A stretch of 64,000 bases of DNA from Megaustenia siamemsis (lineage: Eukaryota; Mollusca; Gastropoda; Stylommatophora; Ariophantidae): contig JAVIAB010000092.1 in NCBI GenBank assembly GCA_032433765.1, positions 102,822,064-102,886,063 of the forward strand. Reading direction: 5' to 3'. Both the position numbers and the translations under genes were made by a program. Within the stretch, counting starts at the first letter, position 1. The number at the start of each line of letters is the position of its first letter. Under the pieces are notes generated by a model, which saw only the letters and a list, made by a program, of their open reading frames with translations, made no database searches and had not been told where the DNA came from. Below, piece by piece: positions 11,669 through 23,689 of this stretch.

Positions 11669-12262
11669 CTATTCTATTGACCTTTCGAGCCGTAACCGGC
11701 CCATAGGGCGTAGACCAAGATACACCTTCTCCTATATGAATTTTTGTTCTAGCAGTTTTCTTTTAAAGATATTTTATCAAATCTCGCCATCTGTCTCTGT
11801 TCTGTGCAAGCAGTTCTATCTCATTGAGGGAGCCGATTCCTGCTGCTCTTGCCTCTCTCATCAATGTTCTTCTCAGTGTCTCCCTGGGTCTTCCTCTTTT
11901 TCTTTTACCTGTTGTTTCCCATATGAGGGCTTGCTTTGCTATTCGATTATTATCTCTTCTCATCACATGTCCAACGTATGACCATCGTCTTTTCTTTATT
12001 ACTGAAGATATTAGTGGTTGATTGGCGATTTCTCTAATTTCCTCGTTTGTTTTGAATTCGTTCCATTCTATACCAAGTATTTTCCTTAGACATTTATTTT
12101 CGAATGCGTTCAACTTTGTTTCTATATCTCTTGTTGTTTTCCAGCTTTCACACGCATACGTAAGGGTTGATAGTACATTTGATTTGAATAGCCTAAGTTT
12201 TGTGTTTGTGCTAATGAGTTTTGATTTCCACAACTTTTCAAGGCTTCTGAAAGACATTATAT
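11669..12262 (-). mobile_element. Family A non-LTR retrotransposon, 5'-truncated
   Basis: Encodes on the minus strand the family A C-terminus from MSFRSLEKLWKSKL through KRKRGRPRETL to DRWRDLIKYL, uninterrupted, then the 3' UTR. The TSD GTATATGTTTT occurs at 11658-11668 and 12263-12273 (11 bp). The large plus-strand ORF at 11436-11981 is only its antisense. Confidence 0.92.
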
Positions 12263-12332
12263 GTATATGTTTTACACCAGAGTAAAAGGACAACATTATA
12301 TGTATATGTTTTACACCAGAGTAAAAGGACAA
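12254..12332. repeat. 39-bp tandem duplication at the A/C border
   Basis: A 39-bp unit (ACATTATATGTATATGTTTT plus ACACCAGAGTAAAAGGACA) starts at 12254 and again at 12293. It contains the family A TSD and the 5' border of element C. Confidence 0.88.
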
Positions 12333-15112
12333 CAGATAAAGAAAACACACATGAACTACATGAAAATATTCTCAGGAGTCGACAACACAGAAAGAGCAAC
12401 ACATGGAGTAGGTTTTATCATCGACCCAGAACACGCAAAGAACATTCTAGAAATAGAATACCATTCAGAAAGAATTATCACAATTAAACTACTAGAAGAC
12501 GATCGAAAAACAAATTACATTTAAATCTATGCACCATGCAACAACAATGAAAGAGACAGTGAAGAATTCTACGACACATTGAATGAAATCATTAACAAGA
12601 TTGACGGAAGCGACGACATGTTAGTGATGGGAGATTTTAATGGGAGGCTTGGGAAACGCAACAGTGAGAACAGTGATGTCATACCTTTGGCGATAAAACA
12701 GCTGAAATAAACGAAAATGGAAGCAGACAGCTGGAACTATGCAATCACAATGATTTATTTATGACCAACACATTCATCAAACACAGAGAGTCGTAAGTAT
12801 ACACCTGGTACAAATGGAATGACACAACATGCAGAAACCAGATAGATTTTATACTAACAAGACAACAGAACAAGAAAAGAGTAACCGACAGTAGAGCAAT
12901 CCCAAATATTACAGATGACACAGATCACAAGATGGTTATGATCACACTAAGACAGTCAAAAATAAAGAGAATATACGAAAACAAACAAAAGATGCGAAAA
13001 GAACAGACAATAAAAATAAAACAATTAAAAGATCAAGAAACAAGGAAAACCCTAGAAGAAAAACTAACAGAGGACTTAAAGAAACTCCCTAACGAAGTAT
13101 GCACAGTAGAAGAAGAGTGGAAACAATTTAAGGAAATAGTAACCAACATCTCTAAAACAGTTTGTGGAATGAAGCTAAGAACAAGAGAAGGGAAAAAGAG
13201 TACCCCGTGGTGGAACGAAACAATCAGAGAAGCAATTAAAGAAAAGAAGAAACTGTTTAAAAATTGGAGGGAGAACAAGAACCAAGAAAAATATGCCTTT
13301 GTTCGAAAAAAAGTTAAAATTTTGATTAAAGAAGCAAAGCAAAAGAATTGGACTGAATTCGGACAAAACATGAGCAGGGACTTCAAGACAACCACAAGAG
13401 ATTTCTACAAAACAGTAAAAGCCACAAGAGCGAGAAAAGAAAACCATGATCGTACTGAGCTGATAAATGACAAAGACGGACAGCCAATATCAAATAACCA
13501 ATGTATGCAACAGAGATGGAAAGAATATTTTGAAGACCTGTTAAACATACCAACTACCAATAAGACAACAAAAACCACGCCAGAACTCACATATACTGAA
13601 CCCAACGTCATGAAAGAGGAAATCAAAGAAGTAATCAAATATGCACCAAGAAATAAAGCACCGGGGATATATAACAGACCAATAGAAATAATAGCAGCAG
13701 CAGGAGAAACAGGAGTGCAATGAACAAACAGAATATTTAATGCAGCATGGCACCAACAACAAGCCCCAGAAGACTGGCAACAGGCAATCATCATACCAAT
13801 ATGGAAAAATAAAGGTAGCAAAAGAGACTGCAATCAATATAGAGGTATATCTCTTCTCAGCCATTTAGGAAAGCTATACGCCAAAATCTTGGAAAAAAAA
13901 GCTGAGACCAATAATAGAACTACAGTTAAGCGATTCTCAAATGGGGTTCCGAAAAAACAGAGGATGTACTGACGCACTATTCACATTAAAACAGCTTGCA
14001 GAAAAAAACAACATAACACAATCAAAACTTATACATCCTTCATTGACCAGGAAAAAGCATTCGACAGAGTAAACATAGAACAACTGTGGGAGATACTAAC
14101 AACATACGGCGTAAGCCAACATCTAACCAACCTAATTAAAAGTCTCTACATTAACAGCAGCTGCAGGGTCACAACAGCAACAGACTACACAGACCACTTT
14201 GAAGTTAGATCAGGTGTACGACAGGGATGCGTACTATTCCCCCTACTGTTTATTACATACATGGACCATATATGCAAGCTAGCCAACCCATCTGGGACAG
14301 AGGAGATCAACGAGCTTTTATTTGCAGACGATCAGGCACTAATACATGAAACAACAGAAGACTTACAAGAACACTTAAACAAACTCAACATCTCAGGCAC
14401 AAAATACAACATGAAAATCAACATCAACAAAACAGAAGTCATGAATGTCGCCAAAAATAAACAGAACATCAGCATAACTATAGATAGTAGACAACTACAA
14501 CAAGTAGAGGAATTTAAATACCTAGGAAGTCTAATGACAAACGATAATTTTCAAACAGCAGAGATAGAATCAAGATGCAACAAAGCTTGTCAAATCATCG
14601 GACAGTTATCACCACTATTGTCCAACAAGGAAATAACTCTTGAGGCAAAACGAGCACTAAACAATACAATCTTCATCCCAACGTTGTGCTACCAATGCCA
14701 GACCTGGACCCTAGATACAAGAACAATAAGAAAAATAACCTCTACAGAGATGAAATGTGTTAGACGAATGACAGTTAGACAAATGACAGGAAACAGTCTG
14801 AGAGATAAGATCAGAAATGAAGAACTGAGAAAAAAGCTAGGAATAGCCCCCGCCATAGTATATATAAAGGAAACAACAGATAAAATGGTTTGGCCACGTG
14901 ACAAGGCAGAAAGAACAAAACACAACACAACGAGCCTTCAACAAATGTTGTGAGAACACCAGACCCAAGGGTCGACCACGAAAAAGATGGGCCGATGGAA
15001 TATTAGAAGTACTAGGAAACATAACAGTAGCAGAGGCGAACAGAAGAGCAAAAGACCGAAAATTATATCTCCCCTTGATGCTGAAAGGCAGATGAGGAAG
15101 GAAAGAAGAAAA
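12300..15112 (+). pseudogene. Family C non-LTR retrotransposon: endonuclease, RT and C-terminus, frameshifted
   Basis: In order: AP-endonuclease region with FSGVDNTERATHGVGF (12374-12420), SERIITIKL and VMGDFNGRLGK (12625-12660); linker/RT N-part open at 12932-13723, with RNKAPG near its end; RT core at 13724-14260 broken, with SQMGFRKNRG-type (13930-13960) and QEKAFDRVN (14045-14075); a VRQGC motif near 14215; LFADDQALI (14310-14345) with the catalytic Asp pair intact; C-terminal ORF 14261-14953. The tail after RRPKII ends near 15112. Several frameshifts make it inactive. It sits within family D. Confidence 0.88.
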
Positions 15113-15400
15113 GATATTCTTTATGCCATTAAAGTTACTTTTTGCCATTCCTATTCTTTTGTTTATTTCAGTTTTACATTTTCTATCACTGGTTATATGG
15201 TATGTCCAAGGTAGTTGTAGCTCTTAACTGTCTCAGGTCTATTCCTTCAACTTTGATATCCACTTGTAGGTTTTGAGTATTATCTTTGTTTATGATCATA
15301 GTTTTAGTCTTTTTGATATTAATATCTAATCTATATTTGTTGCTTGTCATGTTTATTAATTTCAGTAATTGTTGTAGATCTTTAGGATTTTCTATCATGG
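15113..15400 (-). mobile_element. Family D, 5'-side half of the split copy
   Basis: Continues the minus-strand family D sequence interrupted at 11657 (RT end: KTKTMIINKDNTQNLQVDIK). It ends at the 5' truncation inside ENPKDLQQLL. Confidence 0.85.
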
Positions 15401-15625
15401 ATAGGCCACCTTTACTTCCAATAAATATAAAAAAATAACTAGTTTGACAGATTAAGTAGTTTGACAACTGAAGAATATTCACTAAAATCATATGTTGTCA
15501 TTTAATAATTAAATGTAAGTAACAATATGGCAAAAATCATTATACAAGAAGGTGGAAAAAGCAGAGAACTGGAATGAAAAATATAAAAGGAACTTTTTAA
15601 CAAGTCATGGATAGTCAATAAGAAA

Positions 15626-16180
15626 CATCATCATCATCATATGCCATACTGGTTGACATAGGTAGTCATGTCCTTTCACAATCTTCTATCTACAGTGCAT
15701 CGTATCAATTCTGTTGTTGACCGTTTTCTATGCCATGACACCAAGCTATCCAGTATTTTCTCTCTTTGTTGTCTGCGATCTCTCTTTCATTTTATTTTGC
15801 CAGTTGTAACCAAGTATTCCAACTTTCCTCTTCTCATGATGTGCCCGAAAAATGTTGATTGTTTCTTTCTTATGTTCTTTAGGAGCTCCTTTTTTTTTTG
15901 TTGGCCTCTGAAAATTTCCTCATTGATCTTTTTAGCTGTCCAGGAAACTTTCAACATTCTTCTGAGAAATCCCATCTCTGTGGCCTCTAATTGCCTTTTC
16001 ATTTGTTTGTCTACTGTCCTTGATTTGTTTCCATAGGTCAGAATTGGTTCTATATAGCACAGATGAACTGTCTTTCTCACTTCTATTGACATAGATTTGT
16101 TGCATAAGATATATTTCATTATTTGAAATGCTATTTTGGCCTGAGCTATTCTGCTTTTTATTTCTGTGGTGAGAAACAAG
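15626..16180 (-). mobile_element. Family B non-LTR retrotransposon, C-terminal part with (GAT)n tail
   Basis: Minus-strand ORF of about 130 residues: SRIAQAKIAFQIMKYIL, YIEPILTYG, RRMLKVSWTAKK, STFFGHIMRRGKLEYLVTTG, then a degenerate tail ending in (ATG)n at 15629. More diverged than other B copies. Confidence 0.85.
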
Positions 16181-16934
16181 AGAACTAAAAAACAATAATT
16201 ATATCCATAATTTATTTTTTTCCCCCAAATACACTTGCCATGAGACTAGTGAGAGTAGATCTAATAAAAATTATGACTGTTATACAATTATTTACCATTT
16301 TCATAGAAAGAAAGAGGGCATTGAGTGTTTGAGAAATAAAAGTGACACTATAAAGGAGAAATAAAAATTCTTTATTGACTTGATAAGACAGTATCCTAGT
16401 AGTCAATTTATGAAGTGATGATTGCTTTAAATACATTTTTCGCTATAGGTTGATTGCATGATTTATCACTTGATGACAGTAGCTCACAGAAAGATTAGGC
16501 TGTTTTTTATTGATCCTATGGTGTGTGGGTACATGCCACACATGTGGTATCCTCTAGTGGGTAGTCTGTGTATTTTCTGTTTAACCCAGAAATAGTGTTG
16601 GAAACAAGGACTGCTACATCATCGTGAGGCATTAGGAACAGTGATGATTCTGTTTCAAGAAAAATAAGACAAGGTTCTCTGTGATCATCCTGTGATGAAT
16701 TTCTCAGTTGTTCTAACATGTAACCACCACAGCAGAACTTAAAAATACCTGCAGATACTACTACATGGCATTGGGCCGAAGGGCATCAGCTCAAAGGTCG
16801 CTGGATCCATAACAACAACAACAACATGTAACCATATGTTTGATGCAATAGAATCATCATATCTGAAGCATCTGTGCCTCTGCTATTTGTATCAGTGAGT
16901 TTTTTTTTTTTTTTTTTTTAATTTGCCAGCTTTG
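16181..16934. other. Mostly unique intergenic DNA
   Basis: Contains a short repeat-like motif at 16765-16820 (GCATTGGGCCGAAGGGCATC with a CAACAACAA tail) that recurs, diverged, at 44303-44340, and a T17 run near 16900. No gene seen. Confidence 0.5.
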
Positions 16935-17255
16935 ACCTCAGGTGAAGTCCCTGGAGACTAGAAACTGAATTTTGCATGTTAATCCATTATTCCCTGGCAG
17001 CTGTGTGCACAGGGGTTCCTCGCCGCACAGGCAGATAACTCTGTCTTCGGAGATACTCATATTTTTTCAGTCGATGAGTATTTGACGTTTCAAGCCGGAC
17101 CTCGCTGCTGAGATCAGGGGTGGTTGCTGCAGAGAGAAATCATAAATTAAAATCCCAACTGGTGCAGCAGGGATTTGAATCCACAACCTCTCTGTCTTGA
17201 GGCTGGCATTTCCGTGAGTAAGAAAATAGTGGAGCTTGCCACTCCATTTCCAGTT
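16935..17255 (-). repeat. SINE-2, copy 2
   Basis: Longer copy of the family at 9050-9300: GGATTTGAATCCACAACCTC in plus orientation (B-box region on minus), AGATACTCATATTTTTTCAG and TCTTCGGAGATAC shared. Confidence 0.72.
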
Positions 17256-19189
17256 CTCCACAGTATAGTTCTAGCTCCTTTCCAAACATACAGTGTGTCC
17301 ACATTAATTAATAGAACACAGTTGTGTACGGATTACTGATATGATCTTAACACATAGAAACCTCATTTTATAATAAAACCTAACTCTTCTTGTGGCTTAT
17401 TATTCCATTTTTGGTGTATGCTGAGTTGCTTTCAATAGGACTGAAGAGTAAAGGCTACTGTACAGTCAGCACAAGATTTTTGGATCAGAGTTATTATTTG
17501 AACCTCGAGGTAGCAAAAACTTCTGAGTCTATAATGGTTATGAGCTTGCATTATTTTATTTGTGAGAGCGGCAGGTCTTTATTCAGCCACCCTCTCCTTT
17601 TATAGTAAAAACATTCACTGAATTAGACTTGTATGGTATCAAATCTGATAGGTCATGGGGTGTCCCACAGAACTGGTTACATGGGATAGTAAAAATTGTG
17701 TTGTGTTTGTGAATGACTAAAAATATATATTTAAAAAAAAAATATATTGTTTGTGATTTATTTATCCATCCAGGCATTTCTGTGATAGCCACAGTGCACA
17801 TTCAAGATGTGGATCAGTGTTGGAAGCTGATAACAGTAAAATTATCAATTCAAATTATCCACATTTGTTTTTAACTGGGAAGTGAGAGTTATTAAACACA
17901 TCCAAAAAATTGAGAGTTATATCTCTCCACAGTGTATTTACTTCCTTAGTGGTAATTTTAGCCACTAATCCACTTCCTAGTTTTGCAAATCAAATATGGC
18001 AGTCTGCATTATTGAGTGTGGCCAGATCAAGTGTTCAGAATATGCAGGCTAATTGAAAAGTTTGGATTGTTTCATTAAAAATTGTTTGAATTTATAACTC
18101 TCAAATATCTAGCTTTGAAAGAATATTCTTTCATTTGTAATAGTTTCTAGATATGTACTAACATTCTTTATAAATTTTTTAAAAGTATTCCTTGATCATG
18201 CTTTGAGCATATGAATGGAAAGGTAATTTTTTTGTTGAAACAAATACACTGTTAATGTATCCAAGAATTCTTAGTTGGTTCACAACTGCTTGAGATGTAG
18301 AAGTCAAATAGAATTAGCTATGTACAATAACTGAAGCGGTTGTATTTTGATCTAAATAAATTATGTTTGAGAATACTCTTGCAGTTATATCAATATTTCA
18401 TGAATTAGCTATGCTTCAGTATTTTCATTGCTCCAAAATTTGTGTCTGATAGATCAGTGACAGTGTTGTAAACATACCTTTTTGCTGATCTATCACCTCG
18501 GAAGTCTCCCTCTATAATAATATTCACTTATTATTATTTGTCTCCTTTTGTGTCTGATAAAGTGTTGTTAATTAAAGGAGAGTGCATAACTGTTGTGTTG
18601 GTGAAAAAGTATCAATGTGTTATTTCACAATATTTGATCTATTGATATTAGTTTTTGTATAAACTTTCTCCTGATAACAGCAGTCTTTAGATTAGGCAAT
18701 CTAGTCTTAAAATTAACACCTTAGTTTTATATGTGGCATTTGGTTCAAGCTGAATCTAGAAGCGTTGAGTTTTGTTTGAAATAATACACCTTTAATAAAC
18801 TAGAATATGGCTTCCAATTCTTTTCTTCATGGCCTCACATATAACATATAAGCATTTTGTACAATATATTTAGAATTATATTCAGCTGAGCCTAATTAAA
18901 TGATAGTGCTATATTCCTAAAAAGTTATATGTAGGGTGGGTTGACATAAGATAAGTTGTTCTTTGGTATTCACCTGATAGCTATTTCTCTTTATTGTCAA
19001 CCCTTAGAAGGATGTTAAATGGGCATGGATATGTTTTTGATCAAGGATATGTTGATGCTTACAGCAAGCTGTTATATTTGGTTCCTTTCTTAAAGCCAAA
19101 CCATCCAACTTGAAGTTCATATTTATTAAAATATTTCTTGAAGTAAAAAAAAAATTAATTAAAACTGTTATTACGAATTAATAGATTTA
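17256..19189. other. Unique intergenic DNA
   Basis: AT-rich with no exon, SINE or retrotransposon motif that I recognise. Confidence 0.5.
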
Positions 19190-19325
19190 TCTAAACAAGT
19201 GGATTGATGGAATAGTTAGAAGCACAACGAAACATAACAGCAGCAGAGGCCAACAAAAGAGCAAAAGACCGCAAATTATATTTCCTCTCAATGCTGAAAG
19301 GCAAATGAGGAAGAAAAGAAGGAAA
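19190..19325 (+). mobile_element. Family C 3'-end fragment
   Basis: Matches 14985-15100: ACATAACAGCAGCAGAGGCC, AGAGCAAAAGACCGCAAAT, CTGAAAGGCAAATGAGGAAG. Confidence 0.8.
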
Positions 19326-21060
19326 TACAAGTGTTAAGAAGTAAAATTTTATAACATAACCATTAAAAATAACCCCAACACATTTATATTTCAAATAAAT
19401 TTCTGACTGAGAATTGGTAGTTTGAAAAAAAAAGCTTCAATTATTATCATTTCTACAGAATTTCATATTAATGTTGTGTAGTATGGCACTAAAACTATAC
19501 ATTTGTACTGTCAGTCACTATCAGTATTACTACAGGACTACATTGTCTAAATGTGTTTGAATATGTCTTTATCTGTAACAGTGTGATATTGTTTTTTTTT
19601 TCTTCATTGTCCAATTGGTCTTTCTGTTTCTCAATCAAATAATGTATACATTTTTGCAGTTATTGGATAAAGATTTATTCTGCCACAGTGATATCACCAG
19701 GTTAAATATTGTAGCATCTTGTGTTAGTTTTGTTATTTCAATTGTTATCATAGCCATCTAGTCAGTCAAAATCTTGTCACAAATAGGCCACATTTTGTAT
19801 AACAACGCTTCATGCAAGTGACATTCACTTATTTCCAAGAAAAGAATTATAAGATTTTATAATGATGTATGCTGTCTATGTGGGGCCATATGAGGTAATC
19901 TTCAGCTTTGTGGTCAGTTGACCTTTCTCAGTCCATGCACATGGTCAGGTTGACTGAGGATTTTCTGTTCTTTCTCTTGCTGTGTTTTTTTACTAGCCTC
20001 AAACAGGCAGGCTTCTTCTGTCAAACTTAAATCAACTGACCAACACAAGACTCGAGGTTGTATAACAAATGGCAAAGACTTTTATTATTCGTTGCGTAGT
20101 CTCCAATCTGTCCATGTCTGCTCTTTGTCAACTAATTCAAATTTACTTGGAAAGGGTCGTTAAAACCTTTCTCCTCTCAATAGTGGCTAGTACTTTTCTT
20201 TATTTTCTCATATATATAACTTTGTCTACAGCTGCTGTTACTTTCTAAGTCTTATAGCTAGCACTTCATGTCTGAAGTATATCAAGTTTCTGAGTCTACT
20301 ACTACAACTTCATAGTAACTATGTTTCCTTCTATCCCTATACTACAGTCTTTTATGCCTACCTGCATGGGATCAGCACAGACTCCCAAAGTCTGGTGGCA
20401 GGAAATCTAAGAAGCGCAAGAGAGAACAATACACATTGGGTCATCTCTCTTATACTACTCTAGCAAACGTCCGCAGCTAGTCACGTGCTTCCTGTATCCA
20501 GCCATAGGTCAAAATGACGTCACCTCTGCCTGCGCTGTTGGGACGTGATTTGGAAGGAACTTCTTGGAACTGGGTCATGGTCTTTTCTATATATTATCAA
20601 GGCCACTCAAGCCTATCTCTATACTACAGTTATCTGCGGCTCACAGGACTGACTTTGTCACAAGTGCATTTGAATAGCATAGTGTTTGTTTTTGGACAAT
20701 TAAGGATACCAAACAATGCATCACAGACATCAGTCAGTGTTATCGAATAGCATAGGGGTATGACAAGTAATTATGGCTATATGTGGACGATAGGTTGATT
20801 AGAAAGTTTTATGCAGGCTACTGTTTCAGCTAATGTAAGTTTTAGGCTGGTAATGTATTCAGTTAGTTGAATGTTTTGTGAACTTTCAGGTTCAGAATGT
20901 AACAGGAGCTGACACCTGGGACTTATGATTCAAGTGTGTGTCCCCCACCTATCACTTTAAATAATGTCTTCATAGTTCAAAGATTGTTTACTTGCTGATG
21001 GACATGTTTAAGTTGGCTGAATTGTGAAAGCAGATCCCAGGGGGACATTAATACCTTATC
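19326..21060. other. Intergenic DNA, possible unclassified repeat at 20041-20760
   Basis: 19326-20040 shows nothing. 20041-20760 is less AT-rich, holds a CRE palindrome TGACGTCA (20515-20522) and CACGTG (20482-20487), and repeats CTATACTACAGT; it could be an LTR or promoter-like insert, but no termini or TSD were found. Confidence 0.35.
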
Positions 21061-21071
21061 AAGCTCAGCAA

Positions 21072-21332
21072 ATGAGCCGTGATAGCTCAGTGGTTAGTGA
21101 ACTGGACTACAAAGGATGAGAGGTAGGGTTTGATCCCAACCGACGGCTTCCGGGTTCACCCAGCCTTAAATGGGTACCGGATTTTTTTCTGGGAAAGTAA
21201 AGCGGCATGGGCGTAATACTGACCACATTACCCTAAAAATCATGTGCCGAAGGTCTGTAAAATTTATGGTCACTAACACCATATTCCCTATATGCCGCCA
21301 CTTGGTGTGACGGGGGTACTTAACTTTTTTTT
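21072..21332 (+). repeat. SINE-1, near full length
   Basis: tRNA-like head (GCCGTGATAGCTCAGTGG, GGTTTGATCCC), common body, T-rich tail. The TSD AAGCTCAGCAA at 21061-21071 and 21333-21343 is exact. Confidence 0.94.
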
Positions 21333-21484
21333 AAGCTCAGCAATTCAGGAGTGTTTTTATTTAGCTGGACTGACAAGAGTATATTAGACTTGGATTGAAC
21401 CAATATCAATGTACTGGTATTGCCAAGTCAGAGTATTGATCTCTACTCTACTCTAGTATAGCTTCTTACTCTAAATACTGTGCT

Positions 21485-22030
21485 TTAGTAGTAGCCTCCG
21501 TCAGTCAAAGTTGACTATGGATTTTTCAGCGTCCCTAGAAATGTTATTTTTTCTTTTCTTTCACTGTGTATTCTCTTTATGAATCTGTCTGCTTCTTGTT
21601 TGAGGAGAACCTTTATAGTGTGTTTCCAGAGATTGCGGTCTGCAGCTATGTCTTCCTGTGCTGCAGGATTTATGTTCTTAGTCTTCATGTTGCATTTACA
21701 CACGCCTACAAATTGAAGTTTTGGGCACCCCCTAGTTCTTTTACCATCTGCCAGTTGTCCGTAGAGTATATCTTTTGGTATGCGGCCATCTTACATAGGG
21801 TGTACATGCACAAGCCAGCGTAACCTACATTGTTTGAACAGCGTGTAGATATTCGGGAGGCCTGTGCAAGTCATAACCTCCATGTTTGTCACTATATCCT
21901 TCCAGGTGATACCAAGAATACGGCGCAGAAATCACATATGGAATGCATTTAGCCTTCTCTCCTGCTTTACATAGGTTTTCCAAAATTCGCTGCCATACAG
22001 GAGGATACTAATTTCCTTTCCAGGGAGTGA
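21485..22030 (-). mobile_element. Non-LTR retrotransposon C-terminal part (family H-like) with (TAC)n tail
   Basis: Minus-strand: YGSEFWKTY, RRILGITWKDIVTN, CRLRWLVHVH, GRIPKDILYGQLADGKR, then AADRNLWK, LLKQEADRFIKRI and the tail near 21490 ending in GGAGGCTACTACT. A few stops. The 3' end is shared with the H copy at 26900-27045. Confidence 0.8.
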
Positions 22031-22299
22031 GCCTGGGCAGAAAAAGAAAGAGACGGGTTGTTGCCCATGCAACATGTTTCTTCATTATTGTGCATTACTA
22101 GTATTATTATTATGATGTTCAAACACATAACATGCATGCAGAAATTATATACTATGATTTTCCTAAAGATAGTGCACACATCAGGTATTGCTTGTTAGGT
22201 GCAATTACATTTTTTTTTCTGTCACGAAGTAAGTTAAAAATTAAATGTGAAAGAGAATATAATGAGGTGTCATTTTTTGTTTCCCATAATGTAGTAAAA

Positions 22300-22618
22300 T
22301 TAGAGATGTTGGACATGTAATGAGAAGAGATAATAACCGAATAACAAAGCAAGCCCTCATGTGGAAAACAACAGGTAAGAGAAAAAGAGGCCGACCCAAA
22401 GAAGAACATTGATCAGAAAGACAAGAGCAGCAGGAATCGGCTCCCTCAATGAGATAGAGTTGCTTGCACAGAACAGAGACAAATGGCGAGATTTGATAAA
22501 AGATCTTTAGAAGAATTGAAAACCGCTAGAATACAAATTTAGATAAGAGAAAGAGTATTTGGGTCTATGCCTTATGGGCCATCTACTGCTTGAAAGGTCA
22601 ATGGATAGATAGATAGAT
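22300..22618 (+). mobile_element. Family A, 5'-truncated 3' end
   Basis: From GATGTTGGACATGTAATGAG through the C-terminus (GKRKRGRP region with a small deletion) to (GATA)n. A possible TSD TGTAGT(A/G)AAA flanks it. More diverged than the young copies. Confidence 0.88.
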
Positions 22619-23124
22619 ACTGTAGTGAAATAATTTGAGATAAGTAAACAATGTTAAAGACATTTTGGAATTCTTTCCCCCTTTGTTTCATGGAGACATG
22701 ATTTCCTTAACTATAAAAATTGTTTTAGATGTTTTATTACAAAAAATTGTTTGTATAAATTCTTCCAGAGATCATATTCAATCATGTTTAGTTATTAATG
22801 TCTGAATTTTATGCTTTCCATGGACAATAATTATCACAAAGCAGATGTTCACAATTCATTAGAACATGTAGTACACATTTATAATTATATGAGAAGTCCT
22901 CTTGCTATGAATCCCTTCCTTGCCACCAGCATCATGTTAATTTCTGTTAACATTGACAACAAATATTCTTCCATAGCCACTCCTCTTGTTGAATATTTAA
23001 GTAATTATGCTTCATCTATAATGTTGTGCCAAGCCATTTCTCATTAAAAATCTTTTAAACATTCTTTTGACCTCTCTTTGACTGTTTTCCAAACCTTCCT
23101 TTCTGAATCCCAATTATGGTGGAT
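22619..23124. other. Unique intergenic DNA
   Basis: No coding or repeat signal recognised. Confidence 0.5.
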
Positions 23125-23138
23125 TAAACTTGAGAATC

Positions 23139-23402
23139 TTGGGAGCCACGATAGCTCAGTGCTTAGTGAACTGGACTACATAGGACAAGGGGTAGGCTTT
23201 GATCCCAACCGATGGCTTCCGGGTTCACCCAGCCTTAAATGGGTACCGGATTTTTTTCTAGGAAAGTAAAGCAGCACGGGCGTAATACCAACCACACTGC
23301 TCCAAAAATCATGTGCTGAAGGTCTGTAAAATTTATGGTCACTAACACCATATTCCCTATATGCCACTTGGCATGACAGGGGCTCTTTACTTTTTTTTTT
23401 TT
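23139..23402 (+). repeat. SINE-1, full length
   Basis: tRNA-like head, shared body and T-rich tail, flanked by an exact 14-bp TSD TAAACTTGAGAATC at 23125-23138 and 23403-23416. Confidence 0.95.
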
Positions 23403-23689
23403 TAAACTTGAGAATCATGTTCAAGGCAAGTAATTAAAAACAAATCCTCATCAGATGAAGATGTATTAACAGTTTGTGTCCATTTGCAGTTCAGTTATCT
23501 ACTTTGTTTGCTGAAATTATTATAATTGATGCATAAACATTATGTCAGTACAACTGAATCCCATCAGGAGGAGTTGAATTGTCTAATGTCTTCTGAAAAT
23601 ACATAAATGATCAAATATCTGTTATCATTTTGTGGATAAAATTGCCAATATTTATTCATAAATGGACATTATTTCATCACTGAATGTTG

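Noticed and set aside
11436..11981. 181-codon plus-strand ORF
   Set aside because: Antisense of families D and A; the same peptide end recurs at every A copy because the 3' ends are repeated. The minus-strand frame carries the known protein motifs.
13033..13864. Three overlapping minus-strand ORFs of 107-142 codons
   Set aside because: Shadow frames of the A-rich coding strand of family C (rich in Phe, Leu, Ser, Cys as expected from antisense).
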